Positions 1 through 7,183 of a stretch of 64,000 bases of DNA are shown here, in pieces; position 1 is the first letter of the stretch; each line of letters begins with the position of its first letter. The notes below the pieces were generated by a model that did no database searches, was not told where the DNA came from, and saw only the letters and a list, made by a program, of their open reading frames with translations. This DNA is from Prevotella sp. E13-27. GTDB taxonomy: Bacteria; Bacteroidota; Bacteroidia; Bacteroidales; Bacteroidaceae. The position numbers and the translations under genes were made by a program. Location: NCBI RefSeq assembly GCF_023217965.1, contig NZ_JALPSC010000001.1, positions 124,001 to 188,000 on the forward strand. The letters are read 5' to 3'.

Positions 1-170
1 TTTCACAGATTTTACAGATTATGGCTGCGCACTATGATGAGATTTTTATTTCGATTACTGCAACTAAAGTTGCGATTAGCTGCGCGAAGCAATCTGTAAA
101 ATCGCACTTAATCGCGGCTTTAGTCGCTGTAATATGCAGCAGAATCCATGTAATCTGTGAAATCTGTGGT
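1..170. repeat. MITE-like element with terminal inverted repeats
   Basis: The first bases (TTTCACAGATTTTACAGATT, then ATGG) are mirrored at 146-170 (CCATGTAATCTGTGAAATCTG, then TGGT), giving imperfect inverted repeats of about 25 bp around a 120-bp core. The core holds a second nested pair of arms near 50-85 and 105-132 (GCAACTAAAGTTGC and CGGCTTTAGTCGC). No reading frame is seen. The left end touches the window edge, so the true boundary is unknown. The fold suggests a non-autonomous mobile repeat or a structured intergenic element. Confidence 0.5.
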
Positions 171-620
171 AGTTTTTATATATGCGAAAGTTGAGTTAAT
201 GATAATTAATGGTTAAATTAACGGCAATTATATGTTTATGAAATGAAGAAGAACCGAATCTTAGAATGCATGTAAAAAAATGTGTGATGGGAGGGGTGAT
301 GGGAGGGGTGACGGGAGGGTCATGGGAGGGGTGACGGGAGGGATGAAATTCGCGGAATCCCTTTATTTAAAGGGCTCAGCGCCATCCGACGGGAGGGATG
401 GGGCACTTTCGTTAAAGAGTCAACAAAAAACAGAACACGAAATAAAACTGTTCGATGTTCATCAACAAGAAGCGCTTATTTTTCAACACGCTATACTTTC
501 AAGAACGTTCCCTTACTGAGAACAGGACATTCCCTTCTTGGGAATCGATTGAAGACATAAAGAATACAACTTCATTTTGGTGTTTTCTGTGTGTCAGGAG
601 AGTATGAGTGCTGACACAAA
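171..620. other. Non-coding stretch with a G-rich repeat cluster
   Basis: No convincing gene is seen. Bases 286-345 contain repeated GGGAGG runs spaced by TGAC, TGAT or TCAT, a pattern that could form a G-quadruplex on the plus strand or serve as a protein-binding array. A 79-codon open frame crosses it, but its start is pure repeat (DGRGDGRGDGR) and the remainder resembles no family I recognise, so I do not call it a gene. Confidence 0.4.
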
Positions 621-818
621 AGCCACAAAATATAAGATTATTTGGGCCTTATAGCCGACACTTAAATATGCCAAAGTGCTGGCATATACAATAGTAAAAA
701 TTATTTTGGCCTTATAGCCAAGACCTACCGACAAACAACCATTGAAATCTACAATAGTAGAAATTATTTTGGCCTTATAGCCCAAGTGCTCACGTATCAA
801 TGTGACGTAAATCTACAA
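621..818 (-). CRISPR. Small decayed CRISPR array with type V-A (Cas12a) repeats
   Basis: Three 36-bp repeats lie at 621-656, 684-719 and 747-782, separated by two 27-bp spacers (657-683 and 720-746). On the minus strand the best copy begins GGCTATAAGGCC and ends AATTTCTACTATTGTAGAT, which is the pseudoknot handle recognised by Cas12a. The copy at 684-719 has two mismatches. The copy at 621-656 keeps the 5' part but differs at about nine positions, nearly all in the handle, as expected for a leader-distal terminal repeat. A third spacer-sized gap (783-810) is followed at 811 by ATCTACAA, the start of what was probably another repeat. No cas gene is in the window. The regular spacing and the handle make the call firm; function is doubtful. 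Confidence 0.75.
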
Positions 819-964
819 AGTGTCAACGTACCTGTGTCACGTTTGCGGACAAAGGAGAAGTCAATCTCCTCATTCATGCGACGAAATATGTGGTCACGCG
901 GGATGAGTATGTCATAGATGCGTGAATATTCACTGAAACTAGTTTGTCTGTAATCTCCAAGCAT
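797..964 (-). pseudogene. N-terminal remnant of an IS1182-like transposase
   Basis: A 55-codon frame starts MLGDYRQTSFSEYSRIYDIL and continues with PRDHIFRRMNEEIDFSFV. This fits the amino end of IS1182/IS5-related transposases, where a 'P.DH..R.I...IDFSF' block opens the protein. Resemblance stops near base 845 and the frame then runs through unrelated codons to a stop inside the last CRISPR spacer region. The full protein should be over 400 residues, so this is a dead fragment. Its broken end lies beside the leader side of the array, suggesting that transposon activity or a deletion removed the leader and any cas genes. Confidence 0.5.
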
Positions 965-1150
965 AGCAGAAATTTTCTGATAAGATACTAAAAATCAGCG
1001 AAATACACAATTATTTAGTGTTAATAATATGTAACAAATTGACTTTCCCCAATGTCCCGTCCGAGAGTACAATCGTTAATCAAATTAACATATTGGACTT
1101 TTTCAGTAGGCTCTAAACAAAGGCTTCCCGAAGGACAGCGAGGCTAAAAG

Positions 1151-1180
1151 CGTCCAACAAACGTCCAGCAAACGTCCACA
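1151..1180. repeat. Short tandem repeat, about 11 bp, three copies
   Basis: The unit CGTCCAACAAA recurs as CGTCCAACAAA, CGTCCAGCAAA and CGTCCACAAC. It sits in the non-coding stretch 965-1261, which otherwise contains only AT-rich sequence and an alternating GCGC run near 1247-1258. It may be a binding array or a relic of a mobile element; nothing shows which. Confidence 0.4.
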
Positions 1181-1261
1181 ACTAAAGAATATATATATGT
1201 ATAGTTATTCCTTTCAGTCATAACTCTACAAACAAACAAATATACGTGCGCGTGCGCGATA

Positions 1262-1660
1262 TTACTGGAAACGATAGTACCTGTAACTCTTACCAGACAG
1301 CCTGAAGCCAACCTCATCAAGTTTCATGTAGTCACTGCCGAAGGAAATGTAATACACCAAGGTACGAGTTTTCAGATATACATCGTCAACGGAGTAGTTG
1401 CCTGTTCCAGAGATAGCGGATTTCTCATAGGCCCATCGGTATGTGCCATCGGTGAAGAACTGCAAGGTGTCGTGGTCTGCAACCTCCTTGAAGTCGTTTG
1501 TTCCCTCTGGAGCGGAATACCTGTTGACCCACTTCCCGATAATGGCCTGCCTGTTGTAGGCTGCTTTCTGTTCTGCAGGATTTGGCGCATCGTCACCGTC
1601 ACCGCCTCCACAGGATGCAAGGCAAACAGCGGCCACCATGATTGTAAAAAGTCTCTTCAT
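1262..1660 (-). CDS. Small lipoprotein with lipocalin-like domain
   Basis: The protein of about 132 residues opens with a lipoprotein signal (MKRLFTIMVAAVCLASC), so it is probably anchored in the outer membrane through the cysteine. The mature part has a linker rich in Gly and Asp and then a compact domain with the phrases 'IGKWV', 'LQFFTDGTYRW' and 'GNYSVDD', typical of the lipocalin-like domains common in Bacteroidales lipoproteins of unknown ligand. The frame could start 12 codons upstream, overlapping the stop of the preceding small frame, but the internal Met gives the proper signal peptide. Function unknown. Confidence 0.6.
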   Translation of the reverse strand: MKRLFTIMVAAVCLASCGGGDGDDAPNPAEQKAAYNRQAIIGKWVNRYSAPEGTNDFKEVADHDTLQFFTDGTYRWAYEKSAISGTGNYSVDDVYLKTRTLVYYISFGSDYMKLDEVGFRLSGKSYRYYRFQ

Positions 1661-1692
1661 ATACATATATACATAAAAGAATAAAAAACGTC

Positions 1693-1821
1693 TCATATCG
1701 AATCTATGACGGAATCACGGAACATCTGTCCGTTGCCACACAACAGCCATTCAGCAGAAACACCGTAGTCATGTACCAAGAAGGACAGCCATTCCATGTG
1801 ACAGTGGGACAGTTCATTCAT
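1693..1821 (-). pseudogene. Fragment of a small HTH-type regulator (C-terminal part)
   Basis: A 42-residue frame begins MNELSHCHMEWLSFLVHDYG and continues VSAEWLLCGNGQMF. This 'CH..WL.FL...YG....WLL.G.G.MF' pattern resembles the tail of the helix-turn-helix domain in short Bacteroidales phage-type repressors. A near copy of its first bases, including the flanking GTGACAGTGGGACAG and CATCGTCAC, occurs again at 8551-8577 within another small frame, so the segment may have been duplicated. No upstream half of the domain is present. Its stop overlaps the alternative start of the lipoprotein frame. Assignment is tentative. Confidence 0.35.
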
Positions 1822-1971
1822 CGTCACCCTTTATCATTTTTTCATGACCCCAAAAGTCTATTATAATAACGGGAAAAGCCCTGTTTTATTATCTTAATCT
1901 TATTGTTTCAATAAATCATTCTCGTAAATTAGATGCCGTTATTATGTATTGCACTTTTCCTTTGTCGCATT

Positions 1972-3267
1972 TTATTTGAGTTTAATTATATCGCTCCACC
2001 TTGTTGTTGGTGATGGACTCTTGAAATCGTGCTTGATGGCATTGGCGAAAACATCTGCCTTGCCCTTGCCGTCTTTCCTCGTGTACTGTTGAGAACCAAG
2101 CACTATCGTCTCGCTTCCCTGCATCCTGTTAATCCTATCTATCACTTCATCAAGCCGTTTCATCTTCTGGAACTGTTCAGCATTGATGTCGAACAAGTCC
2201 TGCTGTATTGGAGAATCAGCATCAATGCCCATCACTATCACACCGGCTTTCTTATACTGATAGCCCTGCCTATAGATTTTCTTTAGCACCTCATTGGCTG
2301 TTTCAATGATGGTTATTGAAGAACTGGTAGGCGTTATCAACCGTTGCTCCTGGAAATTCCAATACTGTGCAAGATCCTCTCTAAAGGCATTGGTATTGAC
2401 AAACACACCAACAATGGAGGCAACAGTTTTTTGCTGCCTCAGTTTCTCAGCACACCTTGCAGCATAATTGGAAACCTGTGTGCGCAGTGTATCATAGTCA
2501 CTAATCATGCCGTTAAAGCTCCTACTGGTACAGATACTTTTCTTCTTTGCCATTTCCTCATTCGGCACACTGTCCTCACCGTTCAACTCTCGCCACGTTC
2601 TTTGAATGACAATGTTATTGAAGGTCAGCTTGACCCAATCGCCATGATGAGCCGCAAAGTCATAAGCCGTCTTTACACCCAAGGCTTCAAGTTTGGCTGC
2701 ATATCTTCTCCCGATGTCCCAAACTTCATCAATCGGGTACAGTTTAAGAGCCTTGATCCGCTTCTCATCATTGTCAATCATGCAGCAGTGACGGTAGCCC
2801 TGGTACTTCTTTGCAAAGTGTGAGGCCATCTTAGCGAGAGTCTTGTTTGGAGCCAGACCAATACTGACAGGCATACCCACATACTGCTTAATCTTCTTAT
2901 GTAAATCCTCGCCCCATTTTTTCAAGTCCAAATGCTCCATGCCGTCGAGGTAGATAAAACACTCGTCGATACTATAGCGGAAATATGCAGGAACTTCTTG
3001 GCTGATAAGGCTGACTATACGCCCTGTCAATTCTCCATAAAGCTCATAGTTGGAAGAGAATACAGCTATCTTCTGGTTTGGGAACTGTTGGGCTAACTGG
3101 AAATATGGTATCCCAGCCTTTATTCCCATCTTCTTGGCTTCATTACTGCGAGCCACTACACATCCGTCGTTATTGCTCAATACAACAACAGGCTTGCCCT
3201 CCAAGTCTGGCCGAAAGACACGCTCACATGAAACGTAGCAGTTATTATTACTAATTATCAATAACAA
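1972..3267 (-). pseudogene. umuC: umuC (Y-family DNA polymerase V subunit), body of the interrupted gene
   Basis: UmuC is the catalytic subunit of error-prone translesion polymerase V. The frame carries the Y-family body: 'CYVSCERVFRPDLEGKPVVVLSNND' split over the first 35 residues, the second acidic pair in 'YSIDECF', a helix-hairpin-helix region and the UmuC-type C-terminal domain. The expected first residues MYGIIDCDN, which hold the first catalytic Asp, are missing. They are encoded at 7151-7178 on the other side of a mobile element. The remaining frame can begin at a Met made by element or junction sequence (MLLIISNNN), putting Ser where the catalytic Asp should be. It might be translated but should be inactive as a polymerase. 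Confidence 0.9.
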
Positions 3268-3269
3268 TT

Positions 3270-3299
3270 GTTATTCCGAATAATTCGTTATTCTGAATT
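3270..3299. repeat. Left terminal inverted repeat of the RIT element
   Basis: The sequence GTTATTCCGAATAATTC is followed by a second motif TTATTCTGAATT. Its reverse complement is at 7121-7150 with two differences. The doubled motif suggests two recombinase-binding sites per end. Confidence 0.85.
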
Positions 3300-3440
3300 T
3301 GAGTATTTACTGTGTTGTAGATAGCAAACTTCTACGAAATCTATTCGGAATAAACAATCTTGATTTCATTATTCTTCTAATCCTTATGCTAATAAAGTTA
3401 GTTAAGCGTTTATATATTAACCACTTTATTTTAGAAGATT

Positions 3441-5384
3441 ATGGATATAGAAAAATTGAAAATTCTCCTTCCCACTTTCTATGAAAAGCTAAGGGCAAGG
3501 AATTATGGTGATGGTTATATAGGGAAGTATCAGTATGTAGCCAAGAGTTTATTTGATATCGTCGAAAATGACAAGAGTTTGAATACCTATGAGAAGGCCT
3601 ATTCTGCATTGATGGCCCGACGTCCTTACAAGAAAGATTCTATTCGTGACTACCGTCGTTTAATTGGTCATTTCAAGGCTTTTGAAGAAGAGGGTATTTT
3701 CTTTCCTGACACGGGTAAACTCTGTATGTTTACTTTATCCCCCAAAGCTTATGACAAACTTTCTCCTGAATTCAAATTGTTGATAGACAGATACGTCAAG
3801 AAGGAGCGAGAGGAAGGACGAATCAAAGAAGGTAGTATCCAAACAATGGCTGGCTGCATGGCATCTCTGTTGCTGGATATCCAGCGTTTGGGAGCGAAGG
3901 ATTTGGACGAAATTTCGGAATATATGGTGCGAACCGTTTTTGGAGATAGGTATGGAAGACATAACAGCTATCATGTGAGCCGACATGTTATGCGGGTATT
4001 GACAATTTGTCAAGCAATGTATCCGAATGGTGAGTGTCATAGGCTCTTGGCAAAGATTCCGGAATTCCCCCACAAAAGAAAGCTGTTTGACTACATTACA
4101 AAGGAAGAGTGCAACATTTTAGCAGCAAGTCTTAACGGCGAAGAAACGCCACTGACCTATAAGGAAAGGGCTATTGGTATGCTGGCATTCTATATGGGAA
4201 TGAGGGCGAGTGACATCAGCAATTTAAGATTCGAAGACGTGGATGTAGATAAGGAGGAGATTCGGTTCGTCCAACAAAAGACGGGAACAGAAATACGAAT
4301 TCCACTGTTATCGGTCATCGGCAATGCCATCGCGGACTATATACTGTCGGAACGTCCGACATGTAATACAGACAACATCTTTGTGGAAACGAATAAGCCC
4401 TACTGTGGACAAAAGCATAAACGCATCTCACACATTGCTCGTGACATATTTAAAAAGACTGGCATTAGACAGGAAACAGGGCGGAATCAAGGACTACATA
4501 CAATGAGACATTCTTTTGCACTTTCATTGATAGAGAATGATGTAGAAAGGAACACTGTCCGTGAACTGATGGGGCATGTGAGCTTGGAATCCCTGAATCC
4601 ATATATAGATGCAGATATTGAGAATTTGAGGGGGTGTGCTTTAGACATCAGTTCTTACATTAAAGTATTACCTACAATGGAGCCATTCAAATGCAGATTC
4701 TCCGAGATACTCACGCAATACCGGCAAGAATCTTTCAATTCCTGCAAATGGTCATATCTGAAGAACATTGCTTTTCACTCGTTTGATAGCTTCTGCCAAG
4801 AATGTGATACGAGCATTGGTAACAGTATGTTTGAGATCCTTAGATTATGGATGCAACCCTTTCCCAAAGAATCAGCAGACTATTACAAACACAGGATACA
4901 AGGCATCAGAGGCTTCCTGCGATACCTACATGAGGGAGGATGCGATGTACCAACTGTTCCAAACAATGAGGTCCCGACAAAAAAGAAGCAATTCTTGAAT
5001 GCCATACCTGTCAGCTGTGCCGCTCCTTATATCCTTGAATACATGGATTACAAGAAAACATGTAAGGGGAGTCCCACTTATTATGCATCCTATCATTTGT
5101 ATGACTTCGACAGATTCTGTCTTGTGAATTTTCCTGACAGCAAAGATCTCTGTCAGGAAATCATTGACGGATGGTGCATGCAGAAAAGTTCGGAGAATGC
5201 CTGTACCAAAGCAAAGAGGGTAAGTGAGTTACGTACATTTCTCAAGTTTCTCCATAGAAGGGGATATGGGACGTTTTGTTGTCCTGTCCTTACGACAAGA
5301 CCGAAGACAGAGACTCTGCTGAGAAGCCCCATGCATTTACGGAATCCGAACTGTGCAATTTCTTTTTCTCGCTATCTCACCTGA
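3441..5384 (+). CDS. Tyrosine recombinase RitA, read through in frame into the N-terminus of RitB
   Basis: Residues 1 to about 410 make one complete tyrosine recombinase: an N-terminal core-binding domain, then a catalytic domain with the first Arg in 'FYMGMRASDI', Lys in 'QQKTGT', 'HTMRHSF', 'LMGHVSLESLN' and the nucleophile Tyr in 'NPYIDAD'. Instead of ending there the frame continues. Met413 (base 4677) looks like the start of the second recombinase, whose N-terminal domains follow until the frame is lost near 5260 and a chance stop ends it at 5384. Related elements keep ritA and ritB as separate overlapping genes, so the 647-codon frame is probably ritA without its stop plus the front of ritB. 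A natural fusion cannot be excluded. Confidence 0.8.
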   Translation: MDIEKLKILLPTFYEKLRARNYGDGYIGKYQYVAKSLFDIVENDKSLNTYEKAYSALMARRPYKKDSIRDYRRLIGHFKAFEEEGIFFPDTGKLCMFTLSPKAYDKLSPEFKLLIDRYVKKEREEGRIKEGSIQTMAGCMASLLLDIQRLGAKDLDEISEYMVRTVFGDRYGRHNSYHVSRHVMRVLTICQAMYPNGECHRLLAKIPEFPHKRKLFDYITKEECNILAASLNGEETPLTYKERAIGMLAFYMGMRASDISNLRFEDVDVDKEEIRFVQQKTGTEIRIPLLSVIGNAIADYILSERPTCNTDNIFVETNKPYCGQKHKRISHIARDIFKKTGIRQETGRNQGLHTMRHSFALSLIENDVERNTVRELMGHVSLESLNPYIDADIENLRGCALDISSYIKVLPTMEPFKCRFSEILTQYRQESFNSCKWSYLKNIAFHSFDSFCQECDTSIGNSMFEILRLWMQPFPKESADYYKHRIQGIRGFLRYLHEGGCDVPTVPNNEVPTKKKQFLNAIPVSCAAPYILEYMDYKKTCKGSPTYYASYHLYDFDRFCLVNFPDSKDLCQEIIDGWCMQKSSENACTKAKRVSELRTFLKFLHRRGYGTFCCPVLTTRPKTETLLRSPMHLRNPNCAISFSRYLT

Positions 5385-5980
5385 CAATTAAGGACTCTCC
5401 TGAATCAGAAATCACAAAACTATCTCTGCCCATATATTTCTTGCTATTGCTCTCCTCCGGGCTGAGAACATTTGAGGCACGTCTGCTTGACACAAAGGAC
5501 GTGGATTTAAAAAACGGCATCATCAATGTCAGGCATACGAAAGGGTATGTGGAGCACCGGGTGGCCCTCCATCCTTCAATGCTTAAAATGCTTATGGAAT
5601 ATGATAAAGCTATAGAGAGACTCGTACCAAAAAGGAAGTGCTTTTTCCCGACTTCCACAGACGAGCACCATAGCGTGAAATGGGTTGATTACAATTTCCA
5701 AAAATGTTGGTATGAATTTAACAAAGAACATGCCGTGGCCTATGATTTCAGACATCGATATGCCACAGAGAACATCAATGGCCTCCCTGCTGATTCTGCA
5801 CTGTTCAACAAGCACATTGCCTACTTGTCAAGAAGCATGGGGCATGCGAGTTTCAAAATGACGATGTATTATTACAATTTTACCCCGAAGATGGCCGAGC
5901 ACATAAAGGCTGCCAAGGCTGAGACTTTCAATGACATATTATTAGACCGTTCAAACTTTTACAGCGATGAAAATATCTAA
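5276..5980 (+). CDS. Catalytic domain of tyrosine recombinase RitB (separated by a frameshift)
   Basis: This frame holds the whole catalytic half of a second recombinase: Arg in 'LLSSGLRTFEA', 'RHTKGY', 'YDFRHRYATEN', 'SMGHASFKM' and Tyr in 'TMYYYNF'. Its N-terminal domains are in the preceding frame, ending in 'LKFLHRRG'. The join needs a -1 shift in the G-rich stretch AGAAGGGGATATGGG (about 5256-5270); this frame is open only from 5258. Either a single-base mutation split the gene or a programmed shift makes the full protein of about 434 residues. The listed start is a TTG without clear support, so I treat this as part of ritB rather than an independent gene. It overlaps the next gene by 14 bases. 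Confidence 0.75.
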   Translation: MLSCPYDKTEDRDSAEKPHAFTESELCNFFFSLSHLTIKDSPESEITKLSLPIYFLLLLSSGLRTFEARLLDTKDVDLKNGIINVRHTKGYVEHRVALHPSMLKMLMEYDKAIERLVPKRKCFFPTSTDEHHSVKWVDYNFQKCWYEFNKEHAVAYDFRHRYATENINGLPADSALFNKHIAYLSRSMGHASFKMTMYYYNFTPKMAEHIKAAKAETFNDILLDRSNFYSDENI

Positions 5981-7001
5981 GCAAGCAAAAGAACTTGTCA
6001 GTCATATAGACCTTTGGCTGAAAGTATATATTCCCAAGACATGTGGATATTCTGTCCAAACAGTTATGTCATACAAGCAGGTAATGCGCCTCTATGTGGA
6101 ATATTTGGAAGAAAAGAAATCTGTCACAGTCGACAGTTTTAGTGATATATGTTTTAGCCGTGAGACTGTGGAAAGCTGGCTGATCTGGTTACAAAATGGA
6201 CGTGGAGGGAAACCATGCAGTCGCCGTACGAGGGATCACAGGCTAACAGTGATAAGGTCACTCCTGAAATATCTTCAGTCCCGTGATATAGCATATGCGA
6301 AAAGGTACATAGAGTCCTGCGAGATACCGATGATTTCTCACGGAAGAGGCAAAGTCGTCGCACCTCTGAGTAAAGTGGCGATGAAAGCATTTTTTGCCAG
6401 TATTGATTGCAACACTATAGCAGGAAAGCGCGACTATGCACTTTTCTCATTCATGTATGACACAGGCTGTAGAGTCGGTGAAGTCCTGTCCGTTAAGACT
6501 TGCGACCTCATACTGGACCACGGATCCCCCTATGTCATTGTCAAAGGAAAAGGTAATAAAGACCGTTGCCTCATACTTTCTGAGAAAACCGTGAACACAC
6601 TCAAGGCATATATTGCATATTTCTCTATTCCGTATGATGCTAAGACATATCTGTTCCATTCAAGCCATAAGGGCCGAACGGAAAAGATGTCCGCTGATGC
6701 AGTGAACACCAGACTATACGCCATTTCCTACACTGCACATAAGACCTGTCCGGAAATACCCTTGAAGATGCATAGTCATCAGATTCGCCATTCCGCAGCA
6801 ACGCATTGGTTCATGGACGGGATAAACATCGCCATGATTTCAGAATATCTTGGCCATGCCAGTCTCGAAACGACCCGTGTATATCTTGGGATAAGTCGTG
6901 AAGAGTTGGAAACAGCCTTAAGAAAAAGGGAATATATGCCTCTTGACCAGCCCAAGAAATATAAAATACAAGGAGGACTAAGAGGATTATTAGGTCTTTA
7001 G
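5967..7001 (+). CDS. Tyrosine recombinase RitC
   Basis: A 344-residue tyrosine recombinase with an N-terminal core-binding domain (about 1-110) and a complete catalytic set: 'YDTGCRVGEVLS', 'VKGKGNKDR', 'HQIRHSAATH', 'ISEYLGHASLETT' and Tyr in 'RVYLGI'. The ATG lies inside the end of ritB, which suggests translational coupling. Third in the trio, it should act with the other two in strand exchange at the TTATTCCGAAT ends. It is intact, unlike ritB. Confidence 0.85.
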   Translation: MKISKQAKELVSHIDLWLKVYIPKTCGYSVQTVMSYKQVMRLYVEYLEEKKSVTVDSFSDICFSRETVESWLIWLQNGRGGKPCSRRTRDHRLTVIRSLLKYLQSRDIAYAKRYIESCEIPMISHGRGKVVAPLSKVAMKAFFASIDCNTIAGKRDYALFSFMYDTGCRVGEVLSVKTCDLILDHGSPYVIVKGKGNKDRCLILSEKTVNTLKAYIAYFSIPYDAKTYLFHSSHKGRTEKMSADAVNTRLYAISYTAHKTCPEIPLKMHSHQIRHSAATHWFMDGINIAMISEYLGHASLETTRVYLGISREELETALRKREYMPLDQPKKYKIQGGLRGLLGL

Positions 7002-7120
7002 GATGGCTGTTTACCATTAGGGGGTCCCTATCCCAGAAACTGAAAAGATGGCTATTTTACTATTATGTTATTCCGAATTAATCTTGTAAACTGAGTAAAT
7101 GCAGAATTACTTTTTCAGAC

Positions 7121-7150
7121 AATTCGGAATAAAGAATTATTCGGAATAAC
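7121..7150. repeat. Right terminal inverted repeat of the RIT element
   Basis: This is the reverse complement of the left end, again with two copies of the ATTCGGAATAA motif. It directly abuts the AGTTAT hexamer and then umuC codons. Confidence 0.85.
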
Positions 7151-7178
7151 AGTTATCACAGTCAATGATGCCGTACAT
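7151..7178 (-). pseudogene. umuC: First nine codons of umuC, cut off by the RIT element
   Basis: Read on the minus strand from 7178 the codons give M-Y-G-I-I-D-C-D-N, the usual UmuC opening including the catalytic Asp. The next base joins exactly, via the AGTTAT repeat, to codons at 3240 and below that read C-Y-V-S-C-E-R. This proves the insertion site and direction. Confidence 0.9.
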
Positions 7179-7183
7179 AAGTA

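Larger units (their letters stand above)
3246..7150 (+). mobile_element. RIT-type (recombinase-in-trio) element inserted in umuC
   Basis: Three tyrosine recombinase genes lie in one direction with overlapping ends, the defining layout of RIT elements. Near-identical 30-bp inverted repeats bound the unit (3270-3299 and 7121-7150, about 28 of 30 matching), each built from two TTATTCCGAAT-like motifs; further copies of the motif occur at 3349-3359 and 7068-7078. The hexamer AGTTAT flanks the unit at 3240-3245 and 7151-7156. Removing the element together with one hexamer restores an uninterrupted umuC start. Twenty-four extra bases (3246-3269) lie between the left hexamer and left repeat, which may be a coupling sequence carried from an earlier site. 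Confidence 0.85.

Noticed and set aside
280..519. 79-codon frame over the G-rich repeat
   Set aside because: Its N-terminus is pure repeat translation and no promoter or family resemblance is seen.
594..800. 68-codon minus-strand frame with repeated YKAKII phrases
   Set aside because: The repetition is the CRISPR repeat translated, not a protein.
2344..2823. 159-codon plus-strand frame
   Set aside because: It is antisense to umuC, whose minus-strand frame has clear Y-family motifs.
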